Positions 42,139 to 50,835 of a stretch of DNA of 64,000 bases are shown here, piece after piece. Position 1 is the stretch's first letter. Every line of letters begins with the position of its first letter. Source of the stretch: Deinococcales bacterium (lineage in GTDB: Bacteria; Deinococcota; Deinococci; Deinococcales; JAAFIG01); assembly GCA_013298595.1 (NCBI GenBank), contig JAAFIG010000016.1, positions 1 through 64,000 on the forward strand. The letters run 5' to 3'. The notes under the pieces are model-generated. The model did not search any database, had not been told where the DNA came from, and was given only the letters and a program-made list of their open reading frames with translations. The position numbers and the translations under genes are program-made.

Positions 42139-42954
42139 ATGTTACACAGCGACCATAAACAAATTGTTAAAAAATTAGCTCAGGATTTCTTCTCGCTCTA
42201 CCAAGCCCGAGAACCACTCGAGTTAGCTGATGCCATTGGTGTGCGTCTCGAGTACGGCGATTTAGGCGATAAAGACGGCGCTTACGACCCTGAACGCAAT
42301 GTGATTTTCTTATCTAAAAAATCCACACCCGAACGTCAGCGTTTTACGATGGCTCACGAAGTTACCCATTTTTTAATCCTTGCCGAAGATGATTTCTTAT
42401 CCGACTTACACGACGCATACGAAGGTGACACACTCGAAGAAAACATCGAAATTCTTTGCAATATTGGTGCGAGTGCTTTGCTTGTACCCGAAGATGAACT
42501 CGAGAAATTATTGCGCCGTTACGGGCAAAGTGCTCGTGCCATACCAAAAATTACCCAGACCTTTGGTATCTCAAGACCTGCTGCTTGTGTCGTACTGGCA
42601 GAGCGCATCACAGACGCAGCCGTGATTGCTGTGTTGCGTGCCAAAGGCAAACATGCCACTCGTCGTGACACTTTGCACGATGGCGAAACACCCGCACGTA
42701 GTCTCGAGGTGAGTTTTGCAGCGAAAACTGACACCCTGAAATACAGTTTAGCCAACAACACCATCATCCCAGCCGACCACCCAGCGTATATTGCCCTCGA
42801 GACAGGTTTACCGATCGAAGAGGACAGTTTTTTACCATTTAAAAGCGGTAAGAAAATGCCAGCTTTAGTAGATGCTCACCCTGATGGCAGCGTAGTCTAT
42901 GTAATTTTCACAACAGCTGCCAGCAAAGATGAAAAAGAAGAAGGCATCATTTAA
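42139..42954 (+). CDS. irrE: IrrE/PprI-type metalloprotease, DNA-damage-response switch
   Basis: 271 residues. The N-terminal zinc peptidase domain has RFTMAHEVTHFLILAEDD, with ligands His73 and His77, catalytic Glu74 and likely third ligand Glu104 in EENIEILCNIGASALLVP, the same spacing as PprI of Deinococcus. A helix-turn-helix-like linker (AIPKITQTFGISRPAACVVLAERI) leads to a C-terminal domain of about 110 residues (GAF-like in relatives). In Deinococcus the protein cleaves the repressor DdrO after radiation, freeing repair genes. DdrO is not in this window. It is shorter than the D. radiodurans protein (about 328 residues). The 3' end overlaps potC in TTAA. Confidence 0.87.
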   Translation: MLHSDHKQIVKKLAQDFFSLYQAREPLELADAIGVRLEYGDLGDKDGAYDPERNVIFLSKKSTPERQRFTMAHEVTHFLILAEDDFLSDLHDAYEGDTLEENIEILCNIGASALLVPEDELEKLLRRYGQSARAIPKITQTFGISRPAACVVLAERITDAAVIAVLRAKGKHATRRDTLHDGETPARSLEVSFAAKTDTLKYSLANNTIIPADHPAYIALETGLPIEEDSFLPFKSGKKMPALVDAHPDGSVVYVIFTTAASKDEKEEGII

Positions 42955-43856
42955 TTTTTCTGATTGCGTTGCAAGATTTGACTGAGGAAAACACCAATCA
43001 TGGTCAGCACCACAATAATAGTCGATAAGGCATTGATATCTGGGGTGATACCGCGCTTAACCGAAGCATAAATCAGAATTGGTAGCGTTTGTGATTCTGG
43101 ACCAGATGTAAAAAAAGAAATCACAAAATCATCTATTGAAAGTGTGAAAGCCAGCAATGCTCCTGCCATCACACCAGGCAAAGCCAATGGGAAAACTACA
43201 TGCTGCACAGTCTCGAGTGGCGAAGCATACAAATCTCGGGCAGCTTCTTCGAGTGCAGGGTCGAGGGTTGCTAAACGGCTACGCACCACAATTGCCACAA
43301 AAGCAATTTGAAAGGTCACATGGGCTATCACCATAGCAGGCATTCCAGGTTCAAAAAAAGGTAAGAAATTGCGTACCACTTGGTACAACAACAATAAACT
43401 AATCGCCATGACAATATCGGGAGTAACCACTGGGATATACATCAGCCAAGCCGTTAATCTCGAGCCAGGAAAGCGATAGCGATGCAAACCATACCCAAGT
43501 AACGCCCCAATAATTGTTGAAATAATTGTACTAATAATTGCCAGTATTAAAGTATTCTGTGTAGCTGATAATAACTGTGCGCCTTCAAGCCCACCGACCA
43601 CCGATTCATCACCAAAAATTTTGGCATACCATTTGGTGGTAAAACCTACCCACTCAAGCTTAAATCTCGAGTTATTAAAACTCATGATTGCCACCACAAG
43701 AATTGGGGCATATAAAAAAGCAAATGCCAAAAAACTGGTGAACGATAAGCCCACACTGGCTTTACGCACTTGCGAACGACGCATGGCAAAAAACCAAACA
43801 GCAAAAAGCAAAGCTGTAACCAGTAAAAAACCAATCCAGAAAGTCGCTAAGCCCAT
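42951..43856 (-). CDS. potC: Spermidine/putrescine-type ABC transporter permease PotC
   Basis: 301 residues, six to seven transmembrane helices (the first near FWIGFLLVTALLFAVWFF, an extra N-terminal helix). The ATPase-coupling EAA loop is LEEAARDLYASPLETVQHVV with the following FPLALPGVMAGALLAF. It forms the channel with PotB. The ATG at 43856 has CTCGAGGTG just upstream; the GTG in that same sequence is the alternative start. Third gene of potABC; no potD follows, since the next gene is convergent irrE. Confidence 0.88.
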   Translation of the reverse strand: MGLATFWIGFLLVTALLFAVWFFAMRRSQVRKASVGLSFTSFLAFAFLYAPILVVAIMSFNNSRFKLEWVGFTTKWYAKIFGDESVVGGLEGAQLLSATQNTLILAIISTIISTIIGALLGYGLHRYRFPGSRLTAWLMYIPVVTPDIVMAISLLLLYQVVRNFLPFFEPGMPAMVIAHVTFQIAFVAIVVRSRLATLDPALEEAARDLYASPLETVQHVVFPLALPGVMAGALLAFTLSIDDFVISFFTSGPESQTLPILIYASVKRGITPDINALSTIIVVLTMIGVFLSQILQRNQKN

Positions 43857-43908
43857 AAGCACCTCGAGGAAGGACGAAGGAAAAAAGAAGCAAGTTGATG
43901 TACAGTAC

Positions 43909-44838
43909 TCATAGTAAATCCCTCATACCTTTCTCGCCAACTCGGCGGGCATACAACCATAAGACCAACAAGGTTAAACCCATGACTAAAAAGCTAATGG
44001 CTGCACCAAAAGGGTAATCTCGAGAGGCACCAAATTGTTGAGCGATACTATTGCCAATTAAAGCAACTTTGGCACCACCTAGTAAATCAGGAATCACAAA
44101 CATACCAAGCGCAGGGATAGCCGTTAAAATAATACCAGCTGTTAAACCAGGTAAAGTTTGTGGTACCAGCACACGAATAAAAGCTTGGGTTTTAGTAGCA
44201 TATAAATCCTGAGCTGCCTCGAGTTGCGACCAATCAATCCGTTCGACAGCACTATACAGTGGCAGCACAATGAATGGTAAGAAAACATTGACCATACCAA
44301 CATAAACAGCAAAATCTGAAGGATACAAACCCTCATTTGGTTGCACAATACCCATACTGGCAGCCAACTGTGTAATCGGACTCGAGGGATTAAACATAAT
44401 CATCCAAGCATAAGTGCGAATCACCAAGTTAACCCAACTTGGCACAATCACAAAAATCATTAACCGATCACGCACTCGAGGTTCGTGACCAGCAATAAAA
44501 AAAGCCAATGGATAAGCAATAATCACACATAACAACGTGGTCACCAACGAAACCAAGATGGTACGCCCAACAATAAAAAGATAGGCTGCATCGTACCCAA
44601 GCACATCCCAACCAGCGAAACGCACATAATTATCAGCTGTGAACGGCGCAGCAGCATTGCCTAGTTCGTCTCGAGATAAGAAACTATAACCAAACAAAAT
44701 CAGCATTGGTAAAACCAAAAATAAAGCAATCCAAACAATCCCAGGTCCTGCCGTCACAGCAGCTCGAGACAACAATTGTATTGGTGTTAGTAACTCGCCA
44801 CCTGCTGCCTCGAGTTTCGGTTTTTTAATTTTGGTCAT
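43909..44838 (-). CDS. potB: Spermidine/putrescine-type ABC transporter permease PotB
   Basis: 309 residues, six transmembrane helices (GPGIVWIALFLVLPMLILFG first). Coupling loop: LEAAQDLYATKTQAFIRVLV and PQTLPGLTAG. DRLMIFVIVPSWVNLVIRTYAWM and FVIPDLLGGAKV are PotB-like signatures. Its start overlaps the potA stop by one base (TGATG), so the two are coupled. Confidence 0.9.
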   Translation of the reverse strand: MTKIKKPKLEAAGGELLTPIQLLSRAAVTAGPGIVWIALFLVLPMLILFGYSFLSRDELGNAAAPFTADNYVRFAGWDVLGYDAAYLFIVGRTILVSLVTTLLCVIIAYPLAFFIAGHEPRVRDRLMIFVIVPSWVNLVIRTYAWMIMFNPSSPITQLAASMGIVQPNEGLYPSDFAVYVGMVNVFLPFIVLPLYSAVERIDWSQLEAAQDLYATKTQAFIRVLVPQTLPGLTAGIILTAIPALGMFVIPDLLGGAKVALIGNSIAQQFGASRDYPFGAAISFLVMGLTLLVLWLYARRVGEKGMRDLL

Positions 44839-45974
44839 CAGTGCACCTCCCCAATCTGATCTAAACGCGTACTACCTGCTAAAACAACAATCAAATTGGC
44901 TGGTAAATGCGCGAATAATTCGTCTTCAATAGCAAAATCAGAATCTTGCACTCCACCATTCATGGTGTTTACCTCGAGTTCAAGTTGACTATTGGTACGA
45001 ACTCGGTACGCACCCGTTGCACCTTGGTAAATATCGTCTGTCACAGAAACAGCTACTGTGTTCTGCTGCGATAACTGGGTTCTGGACAACTGAATTTTCT
45101 CTGGGCGAATGGACAACAAAACATCTTGACCAATCGCTGGTAAAAAATCATTAACCATTAACTCGCCAAGTTGCGTTTTGACTCGAGCCTCACCACACAC
45201 TGTTCCTTCAAGCAAATTACTCGAGCCTAGGAATTTTGCCACAAAAGCATTGGCTGGGCGTTCATACATTTCTTGTACACCACCAAGTTGCTCGATGACA
45301 CCTTTATTCATCACTGCCATGCGATCAGACATAGTGAGTGCCTCCTCTTGATCGTGAGTCACAAAGATAAAGGTTAAACCCAGCCGAGCTTGTAAACGCA
45401 TTAACTCGACTTGCAAATTGACCCGCAACTTTCTGTCTAATGCCGAAAGTGGTTCATCTAATAACAACACTTGTGGCTCATTAACTATTGCCCTTGCCAA
45501 CGCCACCCGCTGCCGCTGCCCACCCGATAATTGGGCTGGACGACGCTCAGCAAACGCCGAAATTTCTACCATCTCGAGCGCATTTTGCACTTTTGTTTTC
45601 ACTTCTGCACTCGGCACTTTCCGCATCCGCAAACCAAATGCCACATTATCCGCCACTGTCATATGCGGAAACAAGGCATAATTCTGAAAAACTGTATTGA
45701 CACTGCGCTGATTTGGCGGCAACGGTGCAACATCCTGCCCACGCAGCAACACCGCACCCGAATCGGCAAATTCAAAACCTGCCAAAATCCGTAGCAAAGT
45801 AGTTTTACCGCACCCCGATGGACCCAGCAAACTAAAAAACTCACCACGCCGAATCTCGAGATTAATACCTTTTAGAACCTCAACATCACCAAAAGCCTTA
45901 CGAATATCTTTGAAATGCACATCAACGCTTTCCTCGAGAACCCGTTTGCGCCGCTGACCAATGTTTAAGTCCAT
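44838..45974 (-). CDS. potA: Polyamine ABC transporter ATPase PotA
   Basis: 378 residues. Walker A is LLGPSGCGKTTLLR, the Q-loop VFQNYALFPHMTV, signature SGGQRQRVALARAIV, Walker B VLLLDEPLSALD, and the H-loop FVTHDQEEAL. The C-terminal TOBE domain (LLSIRPEKIQL) is typical of PotA/MalK-type subunits. It powers the PotB/PotC channel. The ATG follows TATGAT by 5 nt. Upstream is a 12-bp inverted repeat (46014-46066). Confidence 0.95.
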   Translation of the reverse strand: MDLNIGQRRKRVLEESVDVHFKDIRKAFGDVEVLKGINLEIRRGEFFSLLGPSGCGKTTLLRILAGFEFADSGAVLLRGQDVAPLPPNQRSVNTVFQNYALFPHMTVADNVAFGLRMRKVPSAEVKTKVQNALEMVEISAFAERRPAQLSGGQRQRVALARAIVNEPQVLLLDEPLSALDRKLRVNLQVELMRLQARLGLTFIFVTHDQEEALTMSDRMAVMNKGVIEQLGGVQEMYERPANAFVAKFLGSSNLLEGTVCGEARVKTQLGELMVNDFLPAIGQDVLLSIRPEKIQLSRTQLSQQNTVAVSVTDDIYQGATGAYRVRTNSQLELEVNTMNGGVQDSDFAIEDELFAHLPANLIVVLAGSTRLDQIGEVH

Positions 45975-45979
45975 GTACC

Positions 45980-45985
45980 ATCATA
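45980..45985 (-). promoter_or_regulatory. -10 box of the potABC operon
   Basis: TATGAT on the minus strand, then GGTAC (5 nt), then the ATG at 45974. Confidence 0.45.
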
Positions 45986-46013
45986 CATGAGGTGAAAGCT
46001 TGAATGGCAACCC

Positions 46014-46066
46014 AAAAGGCTCGAGGTATATAAAGGTAAACTATCAAGAGTTGACTCGAGCCTTTT
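46014..46066. promoter_or_regulatory. 12-bp inverted repeat upstream of potA
   Basis: AAAAGGCTCGAG (46014-46025) and its exact reverse complement CTCGAGCCTTTT (46055-46066), 29 bp apart. It could be an operator pair or a long-loop hairpin in the region between potA and the divergent 46155 gene. Confidence 0.5.
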
Positions 46067-46154
46067 CTATCCAGTTCTTGAAATGTTAGTTTAGGGCAAT
46101 TCGGTCAAGTATGAACCAGCTTTTATCTATGTCAAAACCCGAGAATGTTACTCA

Positions 46155-46667
46155 ATGAGATGGACTGATTTTGGTATTCAAAATCAGTTATTCGACTTGT
46201 CACATCTTGACCAGTTTGATCATGTGTATTTGCTTTCTGACGGCAGTTCCCATTGTGTCACTATTCGCTTTTCACATCATTGTTTCACTGATCATCCAAG
46301 TCCAACGGATGACCCTGATTCATCGTTTGTGATTGGTAAAGACCGCCGAACCTTTGATGTCCAGCGCTGGCAACTTTCCCAACGTTTACCCCAGATTATT
46401 AAAACCCTCGAGACACGCTATATCTCACACACTGACCACCAAAGTTTTTTCACGGTTGAATTGGTCAATGAGCGGGGGCAGCCACAAGACTATGAGGTGT
46501 ATTTTGAAGTTACCAAGGATACCAAAACCAAGCGTTTGTACCTGACTGTCAAAAGTGCTTATTCTCGAGACCCTAACCGAAACACACAGCGTCCCAAGTC
46601 TCGCAAAATTCGTTTGCTTGTAATTCTGCGAAACGCACAGCAAAACAAACCGATTCGCAGGCAATAG
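46155..46667 (+). CDS. Hypothetical protein, 170 residues
   Basis: A soluble protein rich in His, Asp and Arg. The first half contains LDQFDHVYLLSDGSSHCVTI and SPTDDPDSSFVIGKDRRTFD, then a helix (QRWQLSQRLPQIIKTLETRY); the second half has strands FFTVELVNERG, YEVYFEVTK and KRLYLTVKSAYSRD and a basic C-terminal tail of about 25 residues. The helix-plus-sheet pattern and basic tail suggest nucleic-acid contact, but no family is recognised. It carries two or fewer CTCGAG copies. A hairpin terminator follows directly. Confidence 0.6.
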   Translation: MRWTDFGIQNQLFDLSHLDQFDHVYLLSDGSSHCVTIRFSHHCFTDHPSPTDDPDSSFVIGKDRRTFDVQRWQLSQRLPQIIKTLETRYISHTDHQSFFTVELVNERGQPQDYEVYFEVTKDTKTKRLYLTVKSAYSRDPNRNTQRPKSRKIRLLVILRNAQQNKPIRRQ

Positions 46668-46691
46668 AAAAGCCCGCCGAAACGGGCTTTT
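46668..46691 (+). terminator. Intrinsic terminator of the 170-aa gene
   Basis: Stem AAAAGCCCG/CGGGCTTTT with loop CCGAAA, starting next to the stop codon. The T run is short (TTTT). Confidence 0.8.
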
Positions 46692-47013
46692 ACCTTCCCT
46701 TGTGTCTTGGGATATGACCAGACCAGCTGGAAACCTTTGCAGGCGCACACTAGAACATTCGCAGAACGAACCAGGGGTTACATCCTAGCTTCGCCATATT
46801 ATCATAAATAATAGTTGACAAAATTAGATAATACTGGGTCACTAAAAGTTGTACACGTATGTGAGTGAAAGTAAGCGTTTTGCGTTAGGAAGCATCAAAG
46901 TGGTCATACTTCCCTGTTGCTAACTTTTGCTTTTAGCAAACTGTTTTTCGATATCTAAAATTTTGCTCTGAATCCAATGTATGTTTTGCACTTCAAAAAC
47001 CGTCAACACGCTC
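46692..47013. other. Gene-free stretch of about 320 bp, mostly without CTCGAG
   Basis: No coding frame with protein-like composition on either strand. It contains a short AT-rich palindromic patch (TATTATCATAAATAATA near 46797) and an imperfect inverted repeat pairing GTTAGGAAG with CTTCC and CTAAC (about 46885-46925). There are no tRNA-like, IS or operator signals that can be supported. It may be decayed DNA. Confidence 0.5.
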
Positions 47014-47029
47014 TATATTGTTTTCACTC

Positions 47030-47818
47030 ATGTGTGTTCGTTTAGCGATAATTACCGATTTACACCACGGGCGCGACACTGGAAAAGTGCGTGGTCCTTT
47101 GGCATTGCCTTTACTCAAAGACATTCTTTCCGAGATTCATCAAGCCGAACCTGATGCGGTACTCGAGTTGGGTGATCGGCTAACCGATGAAAATCCCGAG
47201 TTAGATCGGATTCGGTTGCTCGAGTTAGCTTCTGAATTTAAGCGTTTGCCGTATCCGCGTCATCACATTAGTGGTAATCACGATATGTTGCCTAAAGCCG
47301 AGCAGGAAGCGATTCTTGGGGCGAATCTGGGTAATCATAGTGTGGAATTAGATGGTTGGTTGCTGATTTTCCTCGAGTCTTATGATGGCACAACCAGTGG
47401 ATTGGTAACACCTGCTACTGCTTTTTGGCTCAAGGAGACATTGGCAAAAACCGCTTTGCCTTGTGTGGTTTTTTCGCATCAACCTTTGCATGGGCAGTGG
47501 TTAGAAGGTAATCAGTATTTTGAAACCGAGTACCGAGAACATGCTTCTGTCAAAGGTGCGGATGTTATTCGAGGCATTCTCGAGCAAAGTGCTAAGGTGC
47601 GTTTATGCGTTTCGGGGCATTGTCATTGGTTTGATGCTCGTCAGGTTAATGGTATTGATTACCTGACACTCTTAGGACCAACCGAATCGCATTGGACAAA
47701 TGGTGAAGCCAGTGGTGCTTGGACATTACTCGAGTTAAGTGATGTGATTACAGTACAGCAATTTGGGGGCGCTCCAAAGCACATCAGTTTAGCTTCTCGA
47801 GTTAAACTCATGGCATGA
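47030..47818 (+). CDS. Calcineurin-like metallophosphoesterase
   Basis: About 262 residues. The five metallophosphatase motifs are present: IITDLHHGRD (Asp-x-His), AVLELGDRLTD (Gly-Asp), SGNHDML (Gly-Asn-His-Asp), VFSHQPLHG (His) and CVSGHCHW (Gly-His-x-His). This class includes phosphodiesterases and UDP-diacylglucosamine pyrophosphatase-like enzymes. The ATG at 47030 gives the usual first strand; a TATATT lies about 10 nt upstream. Its stop overlaps the next start in ATGA, making an operon with the inositol-phosphatase-family gene. Confidence 0.82.
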   Translation: MCVRLAIITDLHHGRDTGKVRGPLALPLLKDILSEIHQAEPDAVLELGDRLTDENPELDRIRLLELASEFKRLPYPRHHISGNHDMLPKAEQEAILGANLGNHSVELDGWLLIFLESYDGTTSGLVTPATAFWLKETLAKTALPCVVFSHQPLHGQWLEGNQYFETEYREHASVKGADVIRGILEQSAKVRLCVSGHCHWFDARQVNGIDYLTLLGPTESHWTNGEASGAWTLLELSDVITVQQFGGAPKHISLASRVKLMA

Positions 47819-48591
47819 CCGATTTTCTTACCATTGCCATGAAAGCTGCGAGAGCCGCTGGTGCTATTCAACTCGAGTACATTGGTCAGGATTTAAGTAT
47901 TGAAAGTAAAAGCGTGGATTCGGATTTGGTAACCATTGTGGATGCTAAATGCGAAGCCATTATTCGCCAGATCATTCTCAAAGCTTTTCCTGACCATGCC
48001 ATTCTTGGTGAAGAAGGTGGCACAGTTGGTAGTAATGCGTATCAATGGATTGTTGATCCTTTGGATGGCACTGTGAATTACGCGCATGGTTTCCCGTTTT
48101 ACTGTGTTTCAATTGCTCTCGAGCATCATGGGCAGCGTTTGGTTGGTGTGGTTTTTGATCCAAATCGCAACGAATTATTTCATGCCACAAAAGATGGTGG
48201 CGCTTTTTTAAACAACAAAGCAATTCGTGTTTCACAGCAAGCTACTTTGACAGGTCGGGCGATGCTGGCAACAGGTTTTCCTTATGATACCCAAACAGCT
48301 TTAATTGCACTCGAGGTTTTTAAGCGTTTTCTGGCACTTGGTTTACCGATTCGTCGTCCTGGAGCAGCGGCACTGGATTTATGTTATGTGGCTTGTGGGC
48401 GAATAGATGGTTTTTTCGAGTATAAACTCAATGCTTGGGATTGTGCAGCTGGTATTTTAATCATCGAACAAGCGGGTGGTAAAGTCAGTAATTTTATTGG
48501 TGAAACATATGCCTATGCAGATAAGAAAATCGTTGCCAGCAACAATTTGGTGCATCAGGCGATGCTTGAGCGTATTAACACACCTGTATAA
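47815..48591 (+). CDS. Inositol monophosphatase-family phosphatase (SuhB-like)
   Basis: 258 residues. Li-sensitive phosphatase motifs: LGEEGG, the metal site IVDPLDGTVNYAHGFPF, then the second metal site LNAWDCAAGILIIEQAGG. It hydrolyses inositol-1-phosphate, or histidinol- or fructose-type phosphates in close relatives. Besides the ATGA overlap with the upstream gene, a TAAACT lies 6 nt before its ATG, so a second leaderless transcript is possible. Its TAA stop abuts the stop of the convergent glycosyltransferase gene with no gap. Confidence 0.9.
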   Translation: MTDFLTIAMKAARAAGAIQLEYIGQDLSIESKSVDSDLVTIVDAKCEAIIRQIILKAFPDHAILGEEGGTVGSNAYQWIVDPLDGTVNYAHGFPFYCVSIALEHHGQRLVGVVFDPNRNELFHATKDGGAFLNNKAIRVSQQATLTGRAMLATGFPYDTQTALIALEVFKRFLALGLPIRRPGAAALDLCYVACGRIDGFFEYKLNAWDCAAGILIIEQAGGKVSNFIGETYAYADKKIVASNNLVHQAMLERINTPV

Positions 48592-49725
48592 TTACTTATG
48601 AGCATCTTGTAACGAAGTCCAAATATGTTCGGCAATGCGGTACACCGCTTCTGGTTCGGCAAGTTTTTGCACTGCTGCCTGCATTGCCTCAAGTTTACCT
48701 GGAGTACTGAGTACTTGCTCGAGGGTAGCTGCAACTTTTTGTGCCCCTTCGGCATATAAACCAGCGCCTTGTTGAACAACATATTCGGCGTTCGGCGATT
48801 CTTGGTATTTGATTGCACCATTGAGAATCATCGGGGTACCAAGTGCTGCTGCTTCAACAATGGTGGCAGGTCCAGCTTTAGAAATCAGTACATCCGCTGC
48901 CCGTAAAAACAGATCAAAATCGGTAGTGAAACCATAAATGATCGTTTTTTTACGCCATTGTATGGTCTCGAGTGATTCTTTCAAGGCAACGTTTTTACCC
49001 GCCAGTACCACCAGCTGGGCATTGGCTACACTGGCATCAATGGCTTTGGCTGTCTCGAGCATTGGTCCCATGCCGTCGCCACCGCCTGCAAGAATAACAA
49101 TTTTGGCATCCTGATCCCAACCAAGTTTGGCTCGAGCTGCGGCTTGGGTTAAGTGCATTTTAGAAAATCTTGGGTGCATCACAGGACCCGTGAGAATCAG
49201 TTTACTAGCATCTATACCCAGTTCTAATCCTCGAGTTAATGCTGGTGGTACTGGAACCAAGGTTTTATCAGCTCGGTTGTCGTACCATAACGAACTGGGC
49301 TTGGCATAATCGGTAATAACAGTTAAGAAAGGAATTTGCCGTTTTTGTTTACGTAGAGCATCCACACTTGGGCGCACAAATGCGCCATGCACACAAACAA
49401 CAATATCAGCTGGGTGACGCTGGTACAAATACTTAATTTTAGGAAAAACCACTTTTGAATAAACTCGATGCCCTAAACCTTTACGAAAAACTCGGTCGGT
49501 CAACCAGAATTGGGCTTCGTAACTGGCAGGATGGTTGTTGTACCAGATGCCATAGGTTTTCGGTAAGGTATTGAGTGGAAAAGGGGCAAAATCACGAAAC
49601 ATATCAACCAATTCGTACTGTAATTGATTAGGGTATTTTTCATCCAAGGCTGCCGTTATTGCCCGACAAGCTGCCCGATGTCCCCCACCTGTATCGGACA
49701 TCAAGAACAAAACCCGTTTCGCCAT
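48592..49725 (-). CDS. MGDG-synthase-like lipid glycosyltransferase (GT28), copy A
   Basis: 377 residues. The MGDG-synthase N-terminal fold opens FLMSDTGGGHRAACRAI, then a helix-rich acceptor-binding part; the C-terminal GT-B half has ILAGGGDGMGPMLETAK, YGFTTDFDLFLRAADVLISKAG and EAAALGTPMILN, the UDP-sugar site of the GT28/MurG group. It should glycosylate diacylglycerol or a glycolipid at the inner membrane surface. The ATG follows TAAACT by 7 nt. Copy B at 50836-51960 is a close paralogue; long blocks near the C-terminus are identical. Confidence 0.87.
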   Translation of the reverse strand: MAKRVLFLMSDTGGGHRAACRAITAALDEKYPNQLQYELVDMFRDFAPFPLNTLPKTYGIWYNNHPASYEAQFWLTDRVFRKGLGHRVYSKVVFPKIKYLYQRHPADIVVCVHGAFVRPSVDALRKQKRQIPFLTVITDYAKPSSLWYDNRADKTLVPVPPALTRGLELGIDASKLILTGPVMHPRFSKMHLTQAAARAKLGWDQDAKIVILAGGGDGMGPMLETAKAIDASVANAQLVVLAGKNVALKESLETIQWRKKTIIYGFTTDFDLFLRAADVLISKAGPATIVEAAALGTPMILNGAIKYQESPNAEYVVQQGAGLYAEGAQKVAATLEQVLSTPGKLEAMQAAVQKLAEPEAVYRIAEHIWTSLQDAHK

Positions 49726-49732
49726 AGACAGC

Positions 49733-49738
49733 AGTTTA
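49733..49738 (-). promoter_or_regulatory. -10 box of glycosyltransferase copy A
   Basis: TAAACT on the minus strand, then GCTGTCT (7 nt), then the ATG at 49725. Confidence 0.5.
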
Positions 49739-49773
49739 ACCTAAAATGTATTCGGACTCGAGGGCAAAAACAG

Positions 49774-50802
49774 CTATTTTTCTGCTGGTTTTGTCTGATT
49801 TTTTTCTGCCGATGCACGTAGTAACGCCATACCGCCAATTAATGGACCAATGAAAATATAAAAATAAAACGATAAGAAACGCCACATCAACACCAAAGGA
49901 GTACGGGCTTCACTTGAGATACCAACAGCAGCAAAAACCTTCCCAAGGGCAAATTCAAAGTACCCACCACCACCAGGGGTTGGAGCGGCAAAACTCGAGA
50001 AAACCACTAAACTTTGGGCTGCCATGACTGCTACATGATCAAAATTTGGTAAACCAAGCGCCCACGCCACCACATTAAAAGCAGCAAAGTGAAAAATCCA
50101 ACCAAATCCATTCATCACATGTAACAAAATTTGGGTTGGAATAGTCATGCGCCGCAAACTCGAGACTTCTTCTTCCGTACGTTGCACAAAAGCAAAAGCA
50201 CCACGGCGAAAACGTTGTAAAAAGCGAAGACTAAAAATAGACCAAACTATTTTTGATAAAAAAGCTGACCCATAAGCAATACCCCAAGCTACTGCTAACA
50301 TCAAACCAGCACCACCAAAACCCAGTAATGCCACCAACCAGTAACCAATACTGATAATGTGTTTTGCCTCGAGAATAAACAGTGCTACAGGCAACGACCA
50401 AGCATAAAACACCAAATCTAAAACCACGCTATACACAGCAATAGCAGTGGCTTTATTGGCATCCATAAAACGGCTGAGATACCAACCCAACCCAAAGCTT
50501 GCACCCGTGGCAGCAGGTGTAACAGCGGCACTGAATAAACCCAGCAAACTGGCTTGAGTGCCGCGCCAAACCGATATTTTCTTACCTTCTGGAAATTGGG
50601 CTGCTAAAATTTTCACCCGAAAACCCATGCACAACCACCATGCCATAATCACGGGAATCAGGCTGGCAGCACCAATGGGTTGAATCTGAATAGTGGCAGT
50701 AAATTCAGATAAATTGAATTTCTCACCTGTCAGTAGCAGCAATGCCACAGCTGCAATAGAAAAAGCAACAGAAATAAGAATCGTACGAATGGGACTACTC
50801 AC
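49774..50802 (-). CDS. UPF0104/lysylphosphatidylglycerol-synthase-flippase-like membrane protein, copy A
   Basis: 342 residues with about eight transmembrane helices, the layout of the UPF0104 family and of the flippase half of MprF. Typical blocks: WWLCMGFRVKILA, GLFSAAVTPAATGASFGLGWYLSR, VYSVVLDLVFYAWSLPVALF, FGWIFHFAAFNVVAWALG and FAAPTPGGGGYFEFALGKVF. It probably moves a glycolipid or lipid intermediate across the membrane. The GTG start has no clear ribosome site. It lies between the two MGDG-synthase-like genes on the same strand. Confidence 0.82.
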   Translation of the reverse strand: MSSPIRTILISVAFSIAAVALLLLTGEKFNLSEFTATIQIQPIGAASLIPVIMAWWLCMGFRVKILAAQFPEGKKISVWRGTQASLLGLFSAAVTPAATGASFGLGWYLSRFMDANKATAIAVYSVVLDLVFYAWSLPVALFILEAKHIISIGYWLVALLGFGGAGLMLAVAWGIAYGSAFLSKIVWSIFSLRFLQRFRRGAFAFVQRTEEEVSSLRRMTIPTQILLHVMNGFGWIFHFAAFNVVAWALGLPNFDHVAVMAAQSLVVFSSFAAPTPGGGGYFEFALGKVFAAVGISSEARTPLVLMWRFLSFYFYIFIGPLIGGMALLRASAEKNQTKPAEK

Positions 50803-50835
50803 ACATACCAGTCTGCCACATCTCGAGCTTAGAAG

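Noticed and set aside
46814-46834. TTGACA near TAATAC in the gene-free stretch, looks like a promoter
   Set aside because: The two hexamers are only 8 bp apart, so they cannot act together as -35 and -10, and no gene follows on that side for about 200 bp.
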